DNA from: Adlercreutzia faecimuris
GTDB lineage: Bacteria > Actinomycetota > Coriobacteriia > Coriobacteriales > Eggerthellaceae
Assembly: GCF_022669055.1 (NCBI RefSeq)
Contig: NZ_JAJMLW010000001.1
Location: 1,240,001-1,304,000, forward strand
Length of the DNA: 64,000 bases
Reading direction: 5' to 3'
Below the pieces are notes generated by a model that ran no database searches, had not been told where the DNA came from, and was given only the letters and a program-made list of their open reading frames with translations. This document shows, piece by piece, positions 38,301 through 46,163 of this stretch (positions are counted from its first letter, which is position 1; every line of letters begins with the position of its first letter). Position numbers and translations under genes: made by a program.

Positions 38301-38822
38301 CTGGCCGACCTGGCCGAGCGCACCAAGGAGATCAAGTCCGCCGTGTTCGTGGGCATGGTGTCCAACGTGGTGGTTAAGCTCACCAAACGCGGCACCAAGA
38401 TGGCCACCTTCACGCTGGAGGACACGACGGGCCACGTCGAGTGCATCTGCTTCAAGTACGACGAGAACGCCGCCGCCATCCAGGACGACGCCATCGTCAA
38501 GGTGAAGGGCAAGTTCGAGGTGAACGACCGCGGCAGCCAGATCATGGCCTTCGAGATGGAGGCCATCGAGCTGCGCGAGGAGGACGCCCTGCCCTCGCAC
38601 CTGGAGCTGCGGGTGTCCTCGGCCGAGTTCAACCAGACCAAGTCGCTGCGGCTCAACCGCATCCTCCAGTCCTACCCGGGGCGCGACGGCGTGGTGCTGT
38701 TCGTGAACCAGGCCGACGGCCGGCGCTTCCGCGCCGAGCTGCCGGTGACGGTGGACGCGCGCTCCGCCGTGATGAAGTCCGAGATCCAGGAGCTCTTCGG
38801 CCGGTCCGTGATGATCGCCTAG
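35316..38822 (+). CDS. dnaE: DNA polymerase III subunit alpha
   Basis: Replicative polymerase, 1168 aa, normal DnaE1 length. The PHP domain starts FVHLHNHTEYSLLDGATH. The palm domain carries GVGPGRGSAAGAIVAYAMG and catalytic PDIDVDFEQGRREEVI. The C-terminal region has an OB fold (VFVGMVSNVVVKLTKRGTKM). ATG 35316 is preferred to ATG 35301: GAGG lies seven bases before it and the protein then begins MAFVHLHNH like family members. Confidence 0.95.
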   Translation: MAFVHLHNHTEYSLLDGATHVKDMVRRAAELKMPAVAITDHGVMSGVPELSDACDAVEAETGFRVKPIFGCEVYFTTDEELRRDVKPRLYHLLLLAKTNEGYHNLLRLVSESHVDNFYYKPRTTFSMLQKYGHGIIGASACIAGIIPKLLDDRRFDDAVEWAKRFASCFDEGDFYIELQDQGLRTDAGLTQNELNRQLTKVAQAAGLKTIATNDFHYLTKEDARAQDIMLCIGTGSLINEENRMKFENDQFYMKTEEEMRAALADFPEACDTTVEVAEKCDVVLERDSILPRFPLPEGETEESWFRKRVQEGLVKRYGDPVPAEAQERADYEMSVIIQQGFPAYFLIVQEYIEWARSQGIGVGPGRGSAAGAIVAYAMGITDLDPLPNGLLFERFLSPERVEMPDIDVDFEQGRREEVINHIKDVYGEDHVSQVITFGTLQAKNAVRDTARVLSGTLQLGAGLSADDARKAAYGLGDRICKMIGDELGITIDKALETNPDLKKAYDTDPDVKTIVDAARSIEGHVRGEGVHACATIICRDPMSDHVPMKRDTKGGGIITQYDGHYTPDLGLLKMDFLGLRTLDVLSIACRNIEERFGTKIVPEEIPIDDPLAFKLMQSGNMDGLFQVEGSLYVSLFARLPPTQFSDVVASIALNRPGPLESGMVEDYIKVANNPASIHYYDDRLRPILEETFGTMVYQEQIMQISMAMSGFSAGKADKLRKAMGKKKIDVMRQLQEDWNNGAVENGFSLDIAKQIWEDAEKFAKYAFNKSHSAAYAILVMRTAYLKAHYPNDFMAAVLTSYMGNTDRLIRYIASCNHNGTPVLPPDINSSRAEFTPVDEGIRFGLVGVRGIGRNVADAIIAEREANGPFESLHDFVNRVDAKCYNRKTLEALIKGGAFDTTGYTRKQMMHFVEDTPMLEGAAKRQKDRDAGQVSMFDLFADEPDSGFQEEVPAPDGVEWDKRTKLAYEKEIMGIYVSEHPLAPYEGLLSRMTKFTLADLAERTKEIKSAVFVGMVSNVVVKLTKRGTKMATFTLEDTTGHVECICFKYDENAAAIQDDAIVKVKGKFEVNDRGSQIMAFEMEAIELREEDALPSHLELRVSSAEFNQTKSLRLNRILQSYPGRDGVVLFVNQADGRRFRAELPVTVDARSAVMKSEIQELFGRSVMIA

Positions 38823-38824
38823 GG

Positions 38825-38895
38825 GAGGCCCCGCCCTCGCCCCCCTCCTCTCTCCCTGGGGGGGGAGCGCGGGGGAGCGGGGGCCTTTCGTGTGC
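38825..38895 (+). terminator. Weak terminator after dnaE
   Basis: AGGCCCCGC near 38826 pairs with GCGGGGGCCT ending near 38887, followed by TTTCG. The loop is long and C/G-rich, so confidence is modest. Confidence 0.4.
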
Positions 38896-38935
38896 TGGGG
38901 GATGCGGGCCCCTCCTGCTTTGCGCTACAATGGGC

Positions 38936-38941
38936 GTGCTT
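38936..38941 (+). promoter_or_regulatory. Candidate -10 for truA
   Basis: TACAAT lies 69 bases before truA; no clear -35 is seen. Confidence 0.4.
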
Positions 38942-39009
38942 TCGCGCAAACGACCTACTGAAACGCAGCCAGCACCCCGCCCTCGTGCGGGCCCCTGAAG
39001 GAGAGCCCC

Positions 39010-39969
39010 GTGCCGGATCCCGCATCCGCCCCCATCCCCGCATCCGCCGCCGTCGCGCGCCCCTCGCTCGCCGAGCGCGCTGCGGCATGCCCCCGCGACG
39101 CCAGCTTCGCGCTGGCCGTGGCCTACGACGGCGCGCCCTTCGCCGGGTTCGCCCGGCAGCCCGGGCAGCTCACCGTCCAGGGCGAGCTGGAGCGGGCGCT
39201 TGAGGTGCTGCTGCGCCGCGAGGCGCCCGTCACGTGCGCCGGGCGCACCGACGCCGGCGTCCACGCCCGCGGCCAGGTGGTGAGCTTCGACGCCGACGCC
39301 GCCGAGCTGGCCGGGCGCACGGCGCGCAGCCTCCAGCGGTCCCTCAACGCGCTCGTGGACGACCGCATCGCCGTCACGCGCGTGGCCGCCGCCCCGCGCG
39401 GGTTCTCCGCGCGCTTCGACGCCGTCGAGCGCGAGTACCGCTACCTGCTGTTCGACGGGCCCTTCCGCCCCGTGCTCTTCGCCGACCGCGCCTGGGCCGT
39501 CGGCAAGCCGCTCGACGTGGGCGCCATGGCCGAGGCCGCGGCGCACCTGGTGGGCGAGCACGACTTCAAGAGCTTCTGCCTGGCGGCCTCGGCCGTCGGC
39601 AAGCCCACCACGCGCCTCGTGCGCGAGGTGGCGGTGGAGCGCGCCGAGGTGGCGGGCGAGCCCGTCGTCGTGGTGCGCGTCACCGGCAACGCGTTTCTGC
39701 ACTCCATGGTGCGCACCATGGTGGGGACGCTCGTGGCCGTGGGGCTCGGGCGCCGCGCGCCGGGCTGGGCGGCCGAGGTGCTCGCCGCCCGCGAGCGCGC
39801 CGCCGCCGGCGAGACGGCGCCGGCCTGCGGGCTCGTGTTCTGGCGGGTGGCCTACGAGGGCGCCGTCGGGCGCCTGCTGGGCGGCGGCGACGCGTGGGAG
39901 CGCGCGCCGTGGCCCGTGCCCGGCGCCGCCGCCCCGGCTGCCGCGGAGGGAGAGGGGGGCCGCCGATGA
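39010..39969 (+). CDS. truA: tRNA pseudouridine synthase A
   Basis: Converts uridines 38-40 of tRNA anticodon stems to pseudouridine. 319 aa, long for the family: about 35 Ala/Pro residues precede the core (SFALAVAYDGAPFAGFARQPG) and an Ala/Gly-rich tail follows. CAGRTDAGVHARGQVV holds the catalytic aspartate. RVTGNAFLHSMVRTMVGTLV is the second signature. GTG 39010 follows GAAGGAGAGCCCC. Confidence 0.92.
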   Translation: MPDPASAPIPASAAVARPSLAERAAACPRDASFALAVAYDGAPFAGFARQPGQLTVQGELERALEVLLRREAPVTCAGRTDAGVHARGQVVSFDADAAELAGRTARSLQRSLNALVDDRIAVTRVAAAPRGFSARFDAVEREYRYLLFDGPFRPVLFADRAWAVGKPLDVGAMAEAAAHLVGEHDFKSFCLAASAVGKPTTRLVREVAVERAEVAGEPVVVVRVTGNAFLHSMVRTMVGTLVAVGLGRRAPGWAAEVLAARERAAAGETAPACGLVFWRVAYEGAVGRLLGGGDAWERAPWPVPGAAAPAAAEGEGGRR

Positions 39970-40220
39970 GCGCCCGCTACGTGGACTACTCGCGCTACGC
40001 CCCGCGCGCGGGCGCCCCGGCCGCCGCGGCGCCCGCGCCTGCCCGGGGGGAGGCCCGCGCGGCCGGCCCCGCGCCCGAGCGCCCTGCCCGCGAGCCCGAG
40101 GCCCGCCCCGGCGCGCTCGCGACCTTCTGGCTGCTCTACGAGAGCCGCGACCAGCGCCTGAGCCTCTTCGAGACCCGCGACGGTCACCTCGCCGCCGTCA
40201 ACCCCGCGCGCCTGGTGTAG
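39966..40220 (+). CDS. Hypothetical protein, 84 aa
   Basis: Starts in an ATGA overlap with truA. The N-terminal half is low complexity (Ala/Pro/Arg); the C-terminal half TFWLLYESRDQRLSLFETRDGHLAAVNPARLV looks structured and could be one small domain. I do not recognise it. Translational coupling to truA and typical codon bias support it as a real gene. No membrane segment or Cys motif is present. Confidence 0.55.
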   Translation: MSARYVDYSRYAPRAGAPAAAAPAPARGEARAAGPAPERPAREPEARPGALATFWLLYESRDQRLSLFETRDGHLAAVNPARLV

Positions 40221-40350
40221 CCCCGCTCCCCGGCGCGGGGCGGCTCCTTCGAGCTGCCCTCGGCAGGCGCCGGGGGCCTCGTGCGCGGCGGGCTGCCGCC
40301 GCCCCGGCGCGGGGACGGCGCGCCTTTGAACTACTCCGCTATGACAAAGA

Positions 40351-40359
40351 TGCTACAAT
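40351..40359 (+). promoter_or_regulatory. Extended -10 promoter for the NrfD-like gene
   Basis: TGCTACAAT, an extended -10, lies 75 bases before the GTG start at 40434. TTGAAC at 40326 is too far upstream (22 bp spacer) for a good -35. Confidence 0.45.
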
Positions 40360-40433
40360 GGCCCGAAACGCCGGCGACGGGGACGCGCGGCGCCGGGCCG
40401 CGCGGCGGCGCCGGCGCGCGGGAGGGGAGGGGC

Positions 40434-41339
40434 GTGGTCTTCAGCGGCTTCATCGTGGGCTACCTCTTCCTGGCCGGCACCGGCGCGGGCGCGTTCGCCG
40501 TGGCCATGGGCGTGTGCGCCTGGGACGCGTGGCGCCCGACGCCGCGCGGCGAGGCCGTCGTGCGGGCCGTCCAGCCCGCGCTCGCCGCCGCGCCCGCGCT
40601 CGTCGTGGCCGGGGCGCTCATGCTCCTGGCCGACCTGGGCAGCCTCGAGGGCGCGGCGCGCGTGCTCGCCCAGCCGCCCCGCTCGGTCATGGCCGTCGGC
40701 GCGTGGCTCGTGGCCGTCCTCGCCCTGGCGAGCGGCGCCGCGGCCGCCTTGGGCGCGATGAGGCGCCCGGGCTCGCCGGCCCTGGCCCGGGGCTGCGCGC
40801 TCGTCGGCGTGGTTGCGGCCGCGGGGGTCATGGCCTACTCGGCGCTGCTGCTCTCCGACGCGGTGGCCGTCGACTTCTGGCGCACGCCGTGGCTCGTGGC
40901 GCTGTTCGTCGCCTCGTCACTGTCGTGCGGCGCGGCGCTCGTCGTGGCCGGGGCGGTGCTCGTGCCCCCGCGCGGCCTGGACGCCCGGGCCCGCGAGGCG
41001 GCCGCGGACGCCCTCTGGCGGCTCGCCGGGGCGCTCGCCTGCGTCGAGCTGGCGGTCCTTGCGCTATTCTTGGCGAGCCGCGGCCTTTCCACGGAGTGGG
41101 CCCGCGCCTCGTGCGCGCTGCTCCTGACCGGCGAGCTCGCCGGCGCCTTCTGGGGCGGCGTGGTGGGGGCGGGCGGCGTCGTGCCGCTGGGGCTGCACCT
41201 CGCGGCGGGGCGCCTCGGCGGGGCCCGGTCGGGCTGGATGCTCGCGTCGGCCGCGGGCGTGCTGGCCGGCGGGCTGGCGCTGCGCTGGTGCGTCATCGCG
41301 GCGGCGGTCGTGGCGCCCCTTACCCTGACCATGGTATGA
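40434..41339 (+). CDS. NrfD/DmsC-like membrane protein, orphan
   Basis: 301 aa with eight or so hydrophobic segments. The N-terminus VFSGFIVGYLFLAGTGAGAF matches the first helix of NrfD/PsrC/DmsC quinol-side anchors. GTG 40434 is chosen because GGGAGGGGAGGGGC directly precedes it and the upstream frame is low complexity. No molybdopterin or iron-sulfur partner gene is adjacent; the next genes are a GntR regulator and an SPFH protein. It may serve an enzyme encoded elsewhere, or have a different role. Family assignment is moderately sure. Confidence 0.65.
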   Translation: MVFSGFIVGYLFLAGTGAGAFAVAMGVCAWDAWRPTPRGEAVVRAVQPALAAAPALVVAGALMLLADLGSLEGAARVLAQPPRSVMAVGAWLVAVLALASGAAAALGAMRRPGSPALARGCALVGVVAAAGVMAYSALLLSDAVAVDFWRTPWLVALFVASSLSCGAALVVAGAVLVPPRGLDARAREAAADALWRLAGALACVELAVLALFLASRGLSTEWARASCALLLTGELAGAFWGGVVGAGGVVPLGLHLAAGRLGGARSGWMLASAAGVLAGGLALRWCVIAAAVVAPLTLTMV

Positions 41340-41360
41340 GAGAGGACGGATAGGCGCGTT

Positions 41361-41759
41361 TTGGCAGACCAGGGCAACGTCATACACATGACCATCGACG
41401 AGGACAGCGGCATCCCCATCTGGCTGCAGCTGCGCAACCGCCTCATCTACCTCATCACGTCCGGCGCCTTCGCGCCCGGCGACAAGCTGCCCACCATGCG
41501 CCAGCTCGCCGTCGACCTGGGCATCAACTACAACACCGTCAGCCGCGTCTACCAGGACATCGAGCGCGACGGCTACATCATATCCCAGCGCGGGCGCGGC
41601 ACCTTCGCCCACGACGGCTATCTCAAGCAGGAGCTGGCCGCGGGCAGCGCCGCCGAGTCGCTGGCCGACGCGTTCATCCTGCAGTGCCGCGAGCTCGGCG
41701 TGCCGCGGGAGGACATCGCGAAGCTGGTGGAGGGCCGCCTGCGGGCGGCGGAGAGATAG
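41361..41759 (+). CDS. GntR-family regulator, YtrA type
   Basis: 132 aa. The winged helix (IPIWLQLRNRLIYLITSGAFAPGDKLPTMRQLAVDLGINYNTVSRVYQDIERDGYI) is typical GntR. The short C-terminal helical region marks the YtrA subfamily, which usually represses membrane-protein operons. The start is TTG 41361, after GAGAGGACGG at a long spacing; ATG 41388 is the alternative but has no ribosome site. It is ten bases upstream of the SPFH gene and likely regulates its own operon. Confidence 0.85.
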   Translation: MADQGNVIHMTIDEDSGIPIWLQLRNRLIYLITSGAFAPGDKLPTMRQLAVDLGINYNTVSRVYQDIERDGYIISQRGRGTFAHDGYLKQELAAGSAAESLADAFILQCRELGVPREDIAKLVEGRLRAAER

Positions 41760-41768
41760 GAGGGCGCC

Positions 41769-42698
41769 ATGGGGTTCAGCCTGAGGGGCCGCGCTTCCGC
41801 GGCCGACGCGGTGCCGCGGCCGGTGGAGGCCACCGAGGTGACCGACAACGAGGCCACGCGCGTGGGCGTCTACCTGTTCGCGCTGGCGCTGTTCGCCGTG
41901 GGCGCCGGCATCGTCACGGCCGCGTGGGCGGCCGCGGCCGGCTCGGTGGACGTGCTGACGGCCGTCGTGGCGGTGGCCGTCGGGCTGCTGGCGGCCGCCA
42001 CCGTGCGCGTCGCGCCCCAGTGGGAGCGCGTCGCCATCCTGCGTCTGGGCCGCTTCAGCCGCATCGCGGGGCCCGGCCCCTACGTGGTGGTGCCCTTCGT
42101 CGACTACGCGGCCATGCACATCGACCACCGCATCATGAACTCGTCCTTCTCGGCCGAGGCGGCGCTCACCGCCGACCTCGTGCCCGTGGACGTGGACGCC
42201 ATCCTGTTCTGGATGGTGTGGGACGCCAAGAAGGCCTGCCTGGAGGTGGAGAACTACCCCAAGGCGGTGCTGCGCAGCGCCCAGACGGCCATGCGCGACG
42301 CCATCGGCCAGGTGAACCTGGCCGACCTGTCCCTGCGCCGCCGGCAGATCGACCGCGAGCTGCAGGAGGTCATGGGCGCCAAGTGCGAGGAGTGGGGCGT
42401 CACGGTGATGTCGGTGGAGATCCGCGACGTGAAGGTGCCGCCCGAGCTGGAGGACGCGCTGTCCAAGGAGGCCCAGGCTGAGCGCGAGCGCAACGCCCGC
42501 ACCATCCTGGCCGAGGTGGAGAAGGACATCTCCGAGATGTTCGTGGAGGCGGCCGAGGTCTACGAGCGCAAGCCCGTCGCCATGAAGCTGCGCGCCATGA
42601 ACCTGGCTTACGAGGGCGCCCGCGAGGGCAAGGGCATCCTGCTGGCCCCCAGCGGCCTGGCCGACGGCTTCGACCTGGGCAAGATCCTGGAGGACTAG
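41769..42698 (+). CDS. SPFH/slipin-family membrane protein
   Basis: 309 aa. Two N-terminal hydrophobic stretches (VGVYLFALALFAVGAGIVTAAW; VLTAVVAVAVGLLAAATV) precede the SPFH domain (WERVAILRLGRFSRIAGPGPYVVVPF, then DLVPVDVDAILFWMVWD). A charged helix follows (ALSKEAQAERERNARTILAE). It resembles slipin/stomatin proteins, which scaffold membrane microdomains. ATG 41769 follows AGGAGGGCGCC. It is co-transcribed with the YtrA-type regulator. Confidence 0.88.
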   Translation: MGFSLRGRASAADAVPRPVEATEVTDNEATRVGVYLFALALFAVGAGIVTAAWAAAAGSVDVLTAVVAVAVGLLAAATVRVAPQWERVAILRLGRFSRIAGPGPYVVVPFVDYAAMHIDHRIMNSSFSAEAALTADLVPVDVDAILFWMVWDAKKACLEVENYPKAVLRSAQTAMRDAIGQVNLADLSLRRRQIDRELQEVMGAKCEEWGVTVMSVEIRDVKVPPELEDALSKEAQAERERNARTILAEVEKDISEMFVEAAEVYERKPVAMKLRAMNLAYEGAREGKGILLAPSGLADGFDLGKILED

Positions 42699-42757
42699 GC
42701 GCCGCGGGCGAGGGGGGGCGGCGTGCGCCCCGTCGCTCAGACGGCCCTCGCCACGCC

Positions 42758-42824
42758 CGCTACCACAACCCCGCCGTCTTTCGCGTTCGCCGCGCTCGCT
42801 ACCACAGCCCCGTCGCCTTTCGCG
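42758..42824 (+). repeat. 28-bp direct repeat spanning a terminator arm
   Basis: Two copies of CGCTACCACA(A/G)CCCCG(C/T)CG..TTTCGCG at 42758-42785 and 42797-42824, offset by 39 bases and differing at three positions. The second copy contains the left arm and loop of the intrinsic terminator, so the unit looks like a duplicated terminator fragment. Confidence 0.7.
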
Positions 42825-42840
42825 GCGGGGCTTTTATTTC
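42806..42840 (+). terminator. Intrinsic terminator after the SPFH gene
   Basis: AGCCCCG-T-CGC paired with GCG-G-CGGGGCT around CTTTC, then TTTTATTTC. Confidence 0.88.
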
Positions 42841-42863
42841 GTCACAAAAACGTCAAAAAATGA

Positions 42864-42891
42864 TTGCATTGAACTAATTAACTATGATAAT
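42864..42891 (+). promoter_or_regulatory. Promoter of the Tat-exported MoCo reductase operon
   Basis: TTGCAT, a 16-bp spacer and GATAAT lie in a conspicuously AT-rich island (about 42840-42895) in an otherwise GC-rich chromosome. The overlapping TTGAACTAATTAACTATGA looks dyad-like and might be an activator site. The rest of the 324-base gap 42699-43022 holds the repeat and terminator above and no gene. Confidence 0.6.
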
Positions 42892-43022
42892 ATCACGCCA
42901 TCAGGATCGGCCATCCAAGGGAGAGACTCAGGGGGAGAGCAGCCGATCGGACGCGGGCGACGGCCCGGCGCCCGCCCTCCAGGAGGGAAATGGCGGCCTC
43001 CGCCACCAGGCAAGGAGGAGAA

Positions 43023-45479
43023 ATGTCCGAAATGAACGTGCCGCAGCGCGGGATATCGCGCCGCAGCTTCCTCAAGGCGACGGGCGCGCTGGCCGGCGCG
43101 GCGGCCGTGGCGGGCGCCGCGACGCCGTCGCTCACGGCGCTCGCGGCCGAGGACGGCGCGGCGGGCGCGGGCGGCGAGGTCGTCGGCTACGGCGTCTGCC
43201 GCTCGAACTGCATGCAGTCCTGCCGCTACAAGGCCCACGTGCGCGACGGCAAGCTCGTCAAGCTCACCCCGGCCGAGTACGGCGAGGACCTCTACCGGGG
43301 CAGCTGCCTGCGCGGCATGTCCTACCAGCACCGCATCTACAGCCCCGAGCGCATCAAGTACCCGATGCGCCGCGTGGAGGGCACTGAGCGCGGCGCCGGT
43401 GAGTGGGAGCGCATCAGCTGGGACGAGGCCATCAGCGACATCGCCTCGCACTTCCAGGCCATCATCGACGAGTACGGCCCCAAGGCCATCGCCTTCGACT
43501 TCGGCACCGGCAACTACGGCGAGATCCAGGGCCAGACGGGCATCTTCAACCGCCTGGGCGGCATGCTCGGCGTGTCTAAGCCCGCGGGCATGAACGACCT
43601 GTCCACCGGCTACGGCATCGACCGCGTGCTGGGCACCGGGCTCATGTACTTCGCCAACGAGGCCAAGAGCGTGCTCGACTCCTCCCACATCTTCATCTGG
43701 GGCTCCAACCCCGTGCACTCCACGCCGCAGAACTGGCGCTGGATGCAGCGCGCCAAGGAGCAGGGCACCAAGATCATCACCATCGACCCGGTGAAGTCGG
43801 CCACGGCGCACAAGTCCGACGAGTACTTCGCCATCAAGCCCACCACCGACGGCTACCTGGCGCTGGCCATGGCCAACTACATCATCGAGAACGGCCTGCA
43901 GGACGACGACTTCATCGCCAAGCGCTCGACGGCGGCGTTCCTCGTGCGCGACGACACCGGCATGCTGCTCCACAAGAGCGCCTTCGAGGCCGTGGCCGAG
44001 GGCGAGGACGACCCCGTCTTCGTGTGGGACGAGGCCGCCGGCGCGGCCGCCCTCCACGGCAGCGCCGCGAGCCCCGCGCTCGAGGGCCGCTTCGAGGTGC
44101 AGGGTATTCCCGTGACCACCTCCTACACGCTGCTCAAGGAGCGCCTGGCCGACTACACCGTGGCCGACGCGGCGCGCGTGTGCGGCATGGATGAGGACGA
44201 CATCGTCTACCTGGCCCGCGAGCTGGCCGGGGCCAAGGCGGCCTCGGTCAACATCTCCTTCGGCATGGACCACTACTACAACGGCTACCAGTCCTGCTGG
44301 GCCATCGCCATCCTGCTGGCCCTCACCGGCCAGGTCGGCCGCGACGGCGCCGGCTTCACGGGCATCTTCCTCAACACGGCGCTTGCGCTGAACACCAAGG
44401 GCCTGTGGGCCGCCAAGGGCTTCAAGGGCATGGCGACCACCTTCCCCATGACCATGCTGCACGAGGTCGTCGAGACCCAGCAGCTCAACGGCCAGCCCTA
44501 CCCGATGAAGGCCCTCGTCTCCATCATCTCCAACTCGGTGAGCAACTGGCCGGCGCAGAACAACTACCTGAACAAGATCATCCCCAACCTCGACTTCATC
44601 CTGGCGATGGACATGGAGATGACCGACACCGCGCGCCACGCCGACATCGTGCTGCCCACCGCGTCGTTCTACGAGAACGAGGACTTCCGCAAGGCGCATA
44701 ACCTGCCCTACATCGTGCACCAGGACAAGGTGATCGAGCCGCTCTACGAGGCCAAGGACGACGTGGAGATCGCCGGCCTGATCGGCCGCGCCCTCGGCCT
44801 GGCCGACGCCTTCCCCGAGAGCGCCACCTTCGACACCTACGCCAACGCCCTGCTCAAGAGCGAGGCCTGCGAGAAGGCGAACGTCACCCTCGAGCGCCTG
44901 CGCGCGGAGGGCTACATCGACCTGACGGTGCTACCGGGCAAGCCGGGCATCGTCGGCCGCGCGAAGTTCCCCACCAAGTCGGGCCTGGCGCAGCTCTACA
45001 CCGAGACGCCGGCGCCGCGCGTGAGCTACGGCCAGGACGTGAAGGCGCGCTTCGCCAAGGAGCACCTGGTGTACTACCAGGAGTCGGCCGAGGTGTCCGA
45101 GAACAGCGAGGCGGCCAAGAAGTTCCCCATCGTGTTCTACCAGGAGCACTCGCGCTGGCGCACCCACTCCCAGTGGTTCAACTCGCCGCTGCTCAAGGAG
45201 CTCGACCCCAAGCCGGTCTTCAAGATCAGCGCGGCCGACGCCGCCGAGCGCGGCATCGCGTCGGGGGACGTCGTGGAGGTGTTCAACGACCGCGGCCACA
45301 TGGTGGTCGAGTGCGTCATCGACCCGAGCCTGCCGGCCGGCGTGAGCCGGATGCCGAAGGGCTGGCAGCGCGACCAGTTCATCGAGGGCGGCTATCAGGA
45401 GCTGACCTACCCCGTCCACGACGAGTGGTCGGTCGCCTTCAATTTCTACGACACCCGCGTCGACGTCCGCAAGAAGTAG
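43023..45479 (+). CDS. Tat-exported molybdopterin oxidoreductase, catalytic subunit (DMSO reductase family)
   Basis: 818 aa. The N-terminal Tat signal is SRRSFLKATG with a following Ala-rich hydrophobic stretch, cleaved near ALAAED. Four cysteines at residues 59, 63, 67 and 95 (Cx3Cx3Cx27C) should bind a 4Fe-4S cluster. IKYPMRRVEG, SHIFIWGSNPVHSTP and HADIVLPTASFYENED are MoCo-family blocks. It acts outside the membrane as a terminal reductase with the ferredoxin and NrfD genes that follow. The acceptor cannot be named; this family in gut Coriobacteriia reduces diverse small metabolites. ATG 43023 follows AAGGAGGAGAA. Confidence 0.9.
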   Translation: MSEMNVPQRGISRRSFLKATGALAGAAAVAGAATPSLTALAAEDGAAGAGGEVVGYGVCRSNCMQSCRYKAHVRDGKLVKLTPAEYGEDLYRGSCLRGMSYQHRIYSPERIKYPMRRVEGTERGAGEWERISWDEAISDIASHFQAIIDEYGPKAIAFDFGTGNYGEIQGQTGIFNRLGGMLGVSKPAGMNDLSTGYGIDRVLGTGLMYFANEAKSVLDSSHIFIWGSNPVHSTPQNWRWMQRAKEQGTKIITIDPVKSATAHKSDEYFAIKPTTDGYLALAMANYIIENGLQDDDFIAKRSTAAFLVRDDTGMLLHKSAFEAVAEGEDDPVFVWDEAAGAAALHGSAASPALEGRFEVQGIPVTTSYTLLKERLADYTVADAARVCGMDEDDIVYLARELAGAKAASVNISFGMDHYYNGYQSCWAIAILLALTGQVGRDGAGFTGIFLNTALALNTKGLWAAKGFKGMATTFPMTMLHEVVETQQLNGQPYPMKALVSIISNSVSNWPAQNNYLNKIIPNLDFILAMDMEMTDTARHADIVLPTASFYENEDFRKAHNLPYIVHQDKVIEPLYEAKDDVEIAGLIGRALGLADAFPESATFDTYANALLKSEACEKANVTLERLRAEGYIDLTVLPGKPGIVGRAKFPTKSGLAQLYTETPAPRVSYGQDVKARFAKEHLVYYQESAEVSENSEAAKKFPIVFYQEHSRWRTHSQWFNSPLLKELDPKPVFKISAADAAERGIASGDVVEVFNDRGHMVVECVIDPSLPAGVSRMPKGWQRDQFIEGGYQELTYPVHDEWSVAFNFYDTRVDVRKK

Positions 45480-45489
45480 GGGGAGAGCC

Positions 45490-46110
45490 ATGCATTACGG
45501 ATTCGCCATTGACCAACAGCGCTGCATCGGGTGCCATACCTGCGCAGTGGCCTGCAAGATAGAGAACAACCTGCCCGACGAGATGTGGTGGAACCGCATC
45601 CTCACCGACGGCGGGGCCGAGATGGACATCCCCGCCGGGGAGTTCCCGAACTCGACCATCGAGTACGTGCCGGTCAACTGCCAGCACTGCGCCAATCCCG
45701 CCTGCGTCAAGGTGTGCCCCGTGGGCGCCACCTACCAGGATCCCGAGACGGGGATCGTCCGCCAGGACGCGGACAAGTGCATCGGCTGCCGCATGTGCGT
45801 CGCCGCCTGCCCCTACACCGGCGTGCGCTCCTTCAACTGGGAGGAGCCCCAGTTCATGCTGGGCATGGATCTCGGCGACGCCGACGCGCCCAAGCACCAG
45901 AAGCACACGGTGGAGAAGTGCACCATGTGTTGGCACCGCGTGGCGAAGGGGGAGGAGCCGGCCTGCGTCGAGGCCTGCCCCGGCCGCGCCCGCATCTGGG
46001 GCGACCTGGACGACCCCGAGAGCGACGTCGCGAAGCTCGTCGCGAGCCGCAGCAAGAAGCAGCTTTTGCCCGAGAAGGGCACCAACCCGTCCGTGTACTA
46101 CCTCGTGTAA
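45490..46110 (+). CDS. 4Fe-4S electron-transfer subunit (DmsB/NrfC/PsrB type)
   Basis: 206 aa with four cluster motifs: CIGCHTCAVACK, CQHCANPACVKVCPVGATY, CIGCRMCVAACPYTG, and CTMCW...PACVEACPGRARIWGD. It transfers electrons from the NrfD anchor to the MoCo subunit. ATG 45490 follows AGGGGGAGAGCC ten bases past the catalytic gene stop. Confidence 0.93.
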   Translation: MHYGFAIDQQRCIGCHTCAVACKIENNLPDEMWWNRILTDGGAEMDIPAGEFPNSTIEYVPVNCQHCANPACVKVCPVGATYQDPETGIVRQDADKCIGCRMCVAACPYTGVRSFNWEEPQFMLGMDLGDADAPKHQKHTVEKCTMCWHRVAKGEEPACVEACPGRARIWGDLDDPESDVAKLVASRSKKQLLPEKGTNPSVYYLV

Positions 46111-46163
46111 CCCCCTCGCGCGCGCCGCTGCCGAGCGGCGCGCCTTCTCCGAAGGAGATAACC

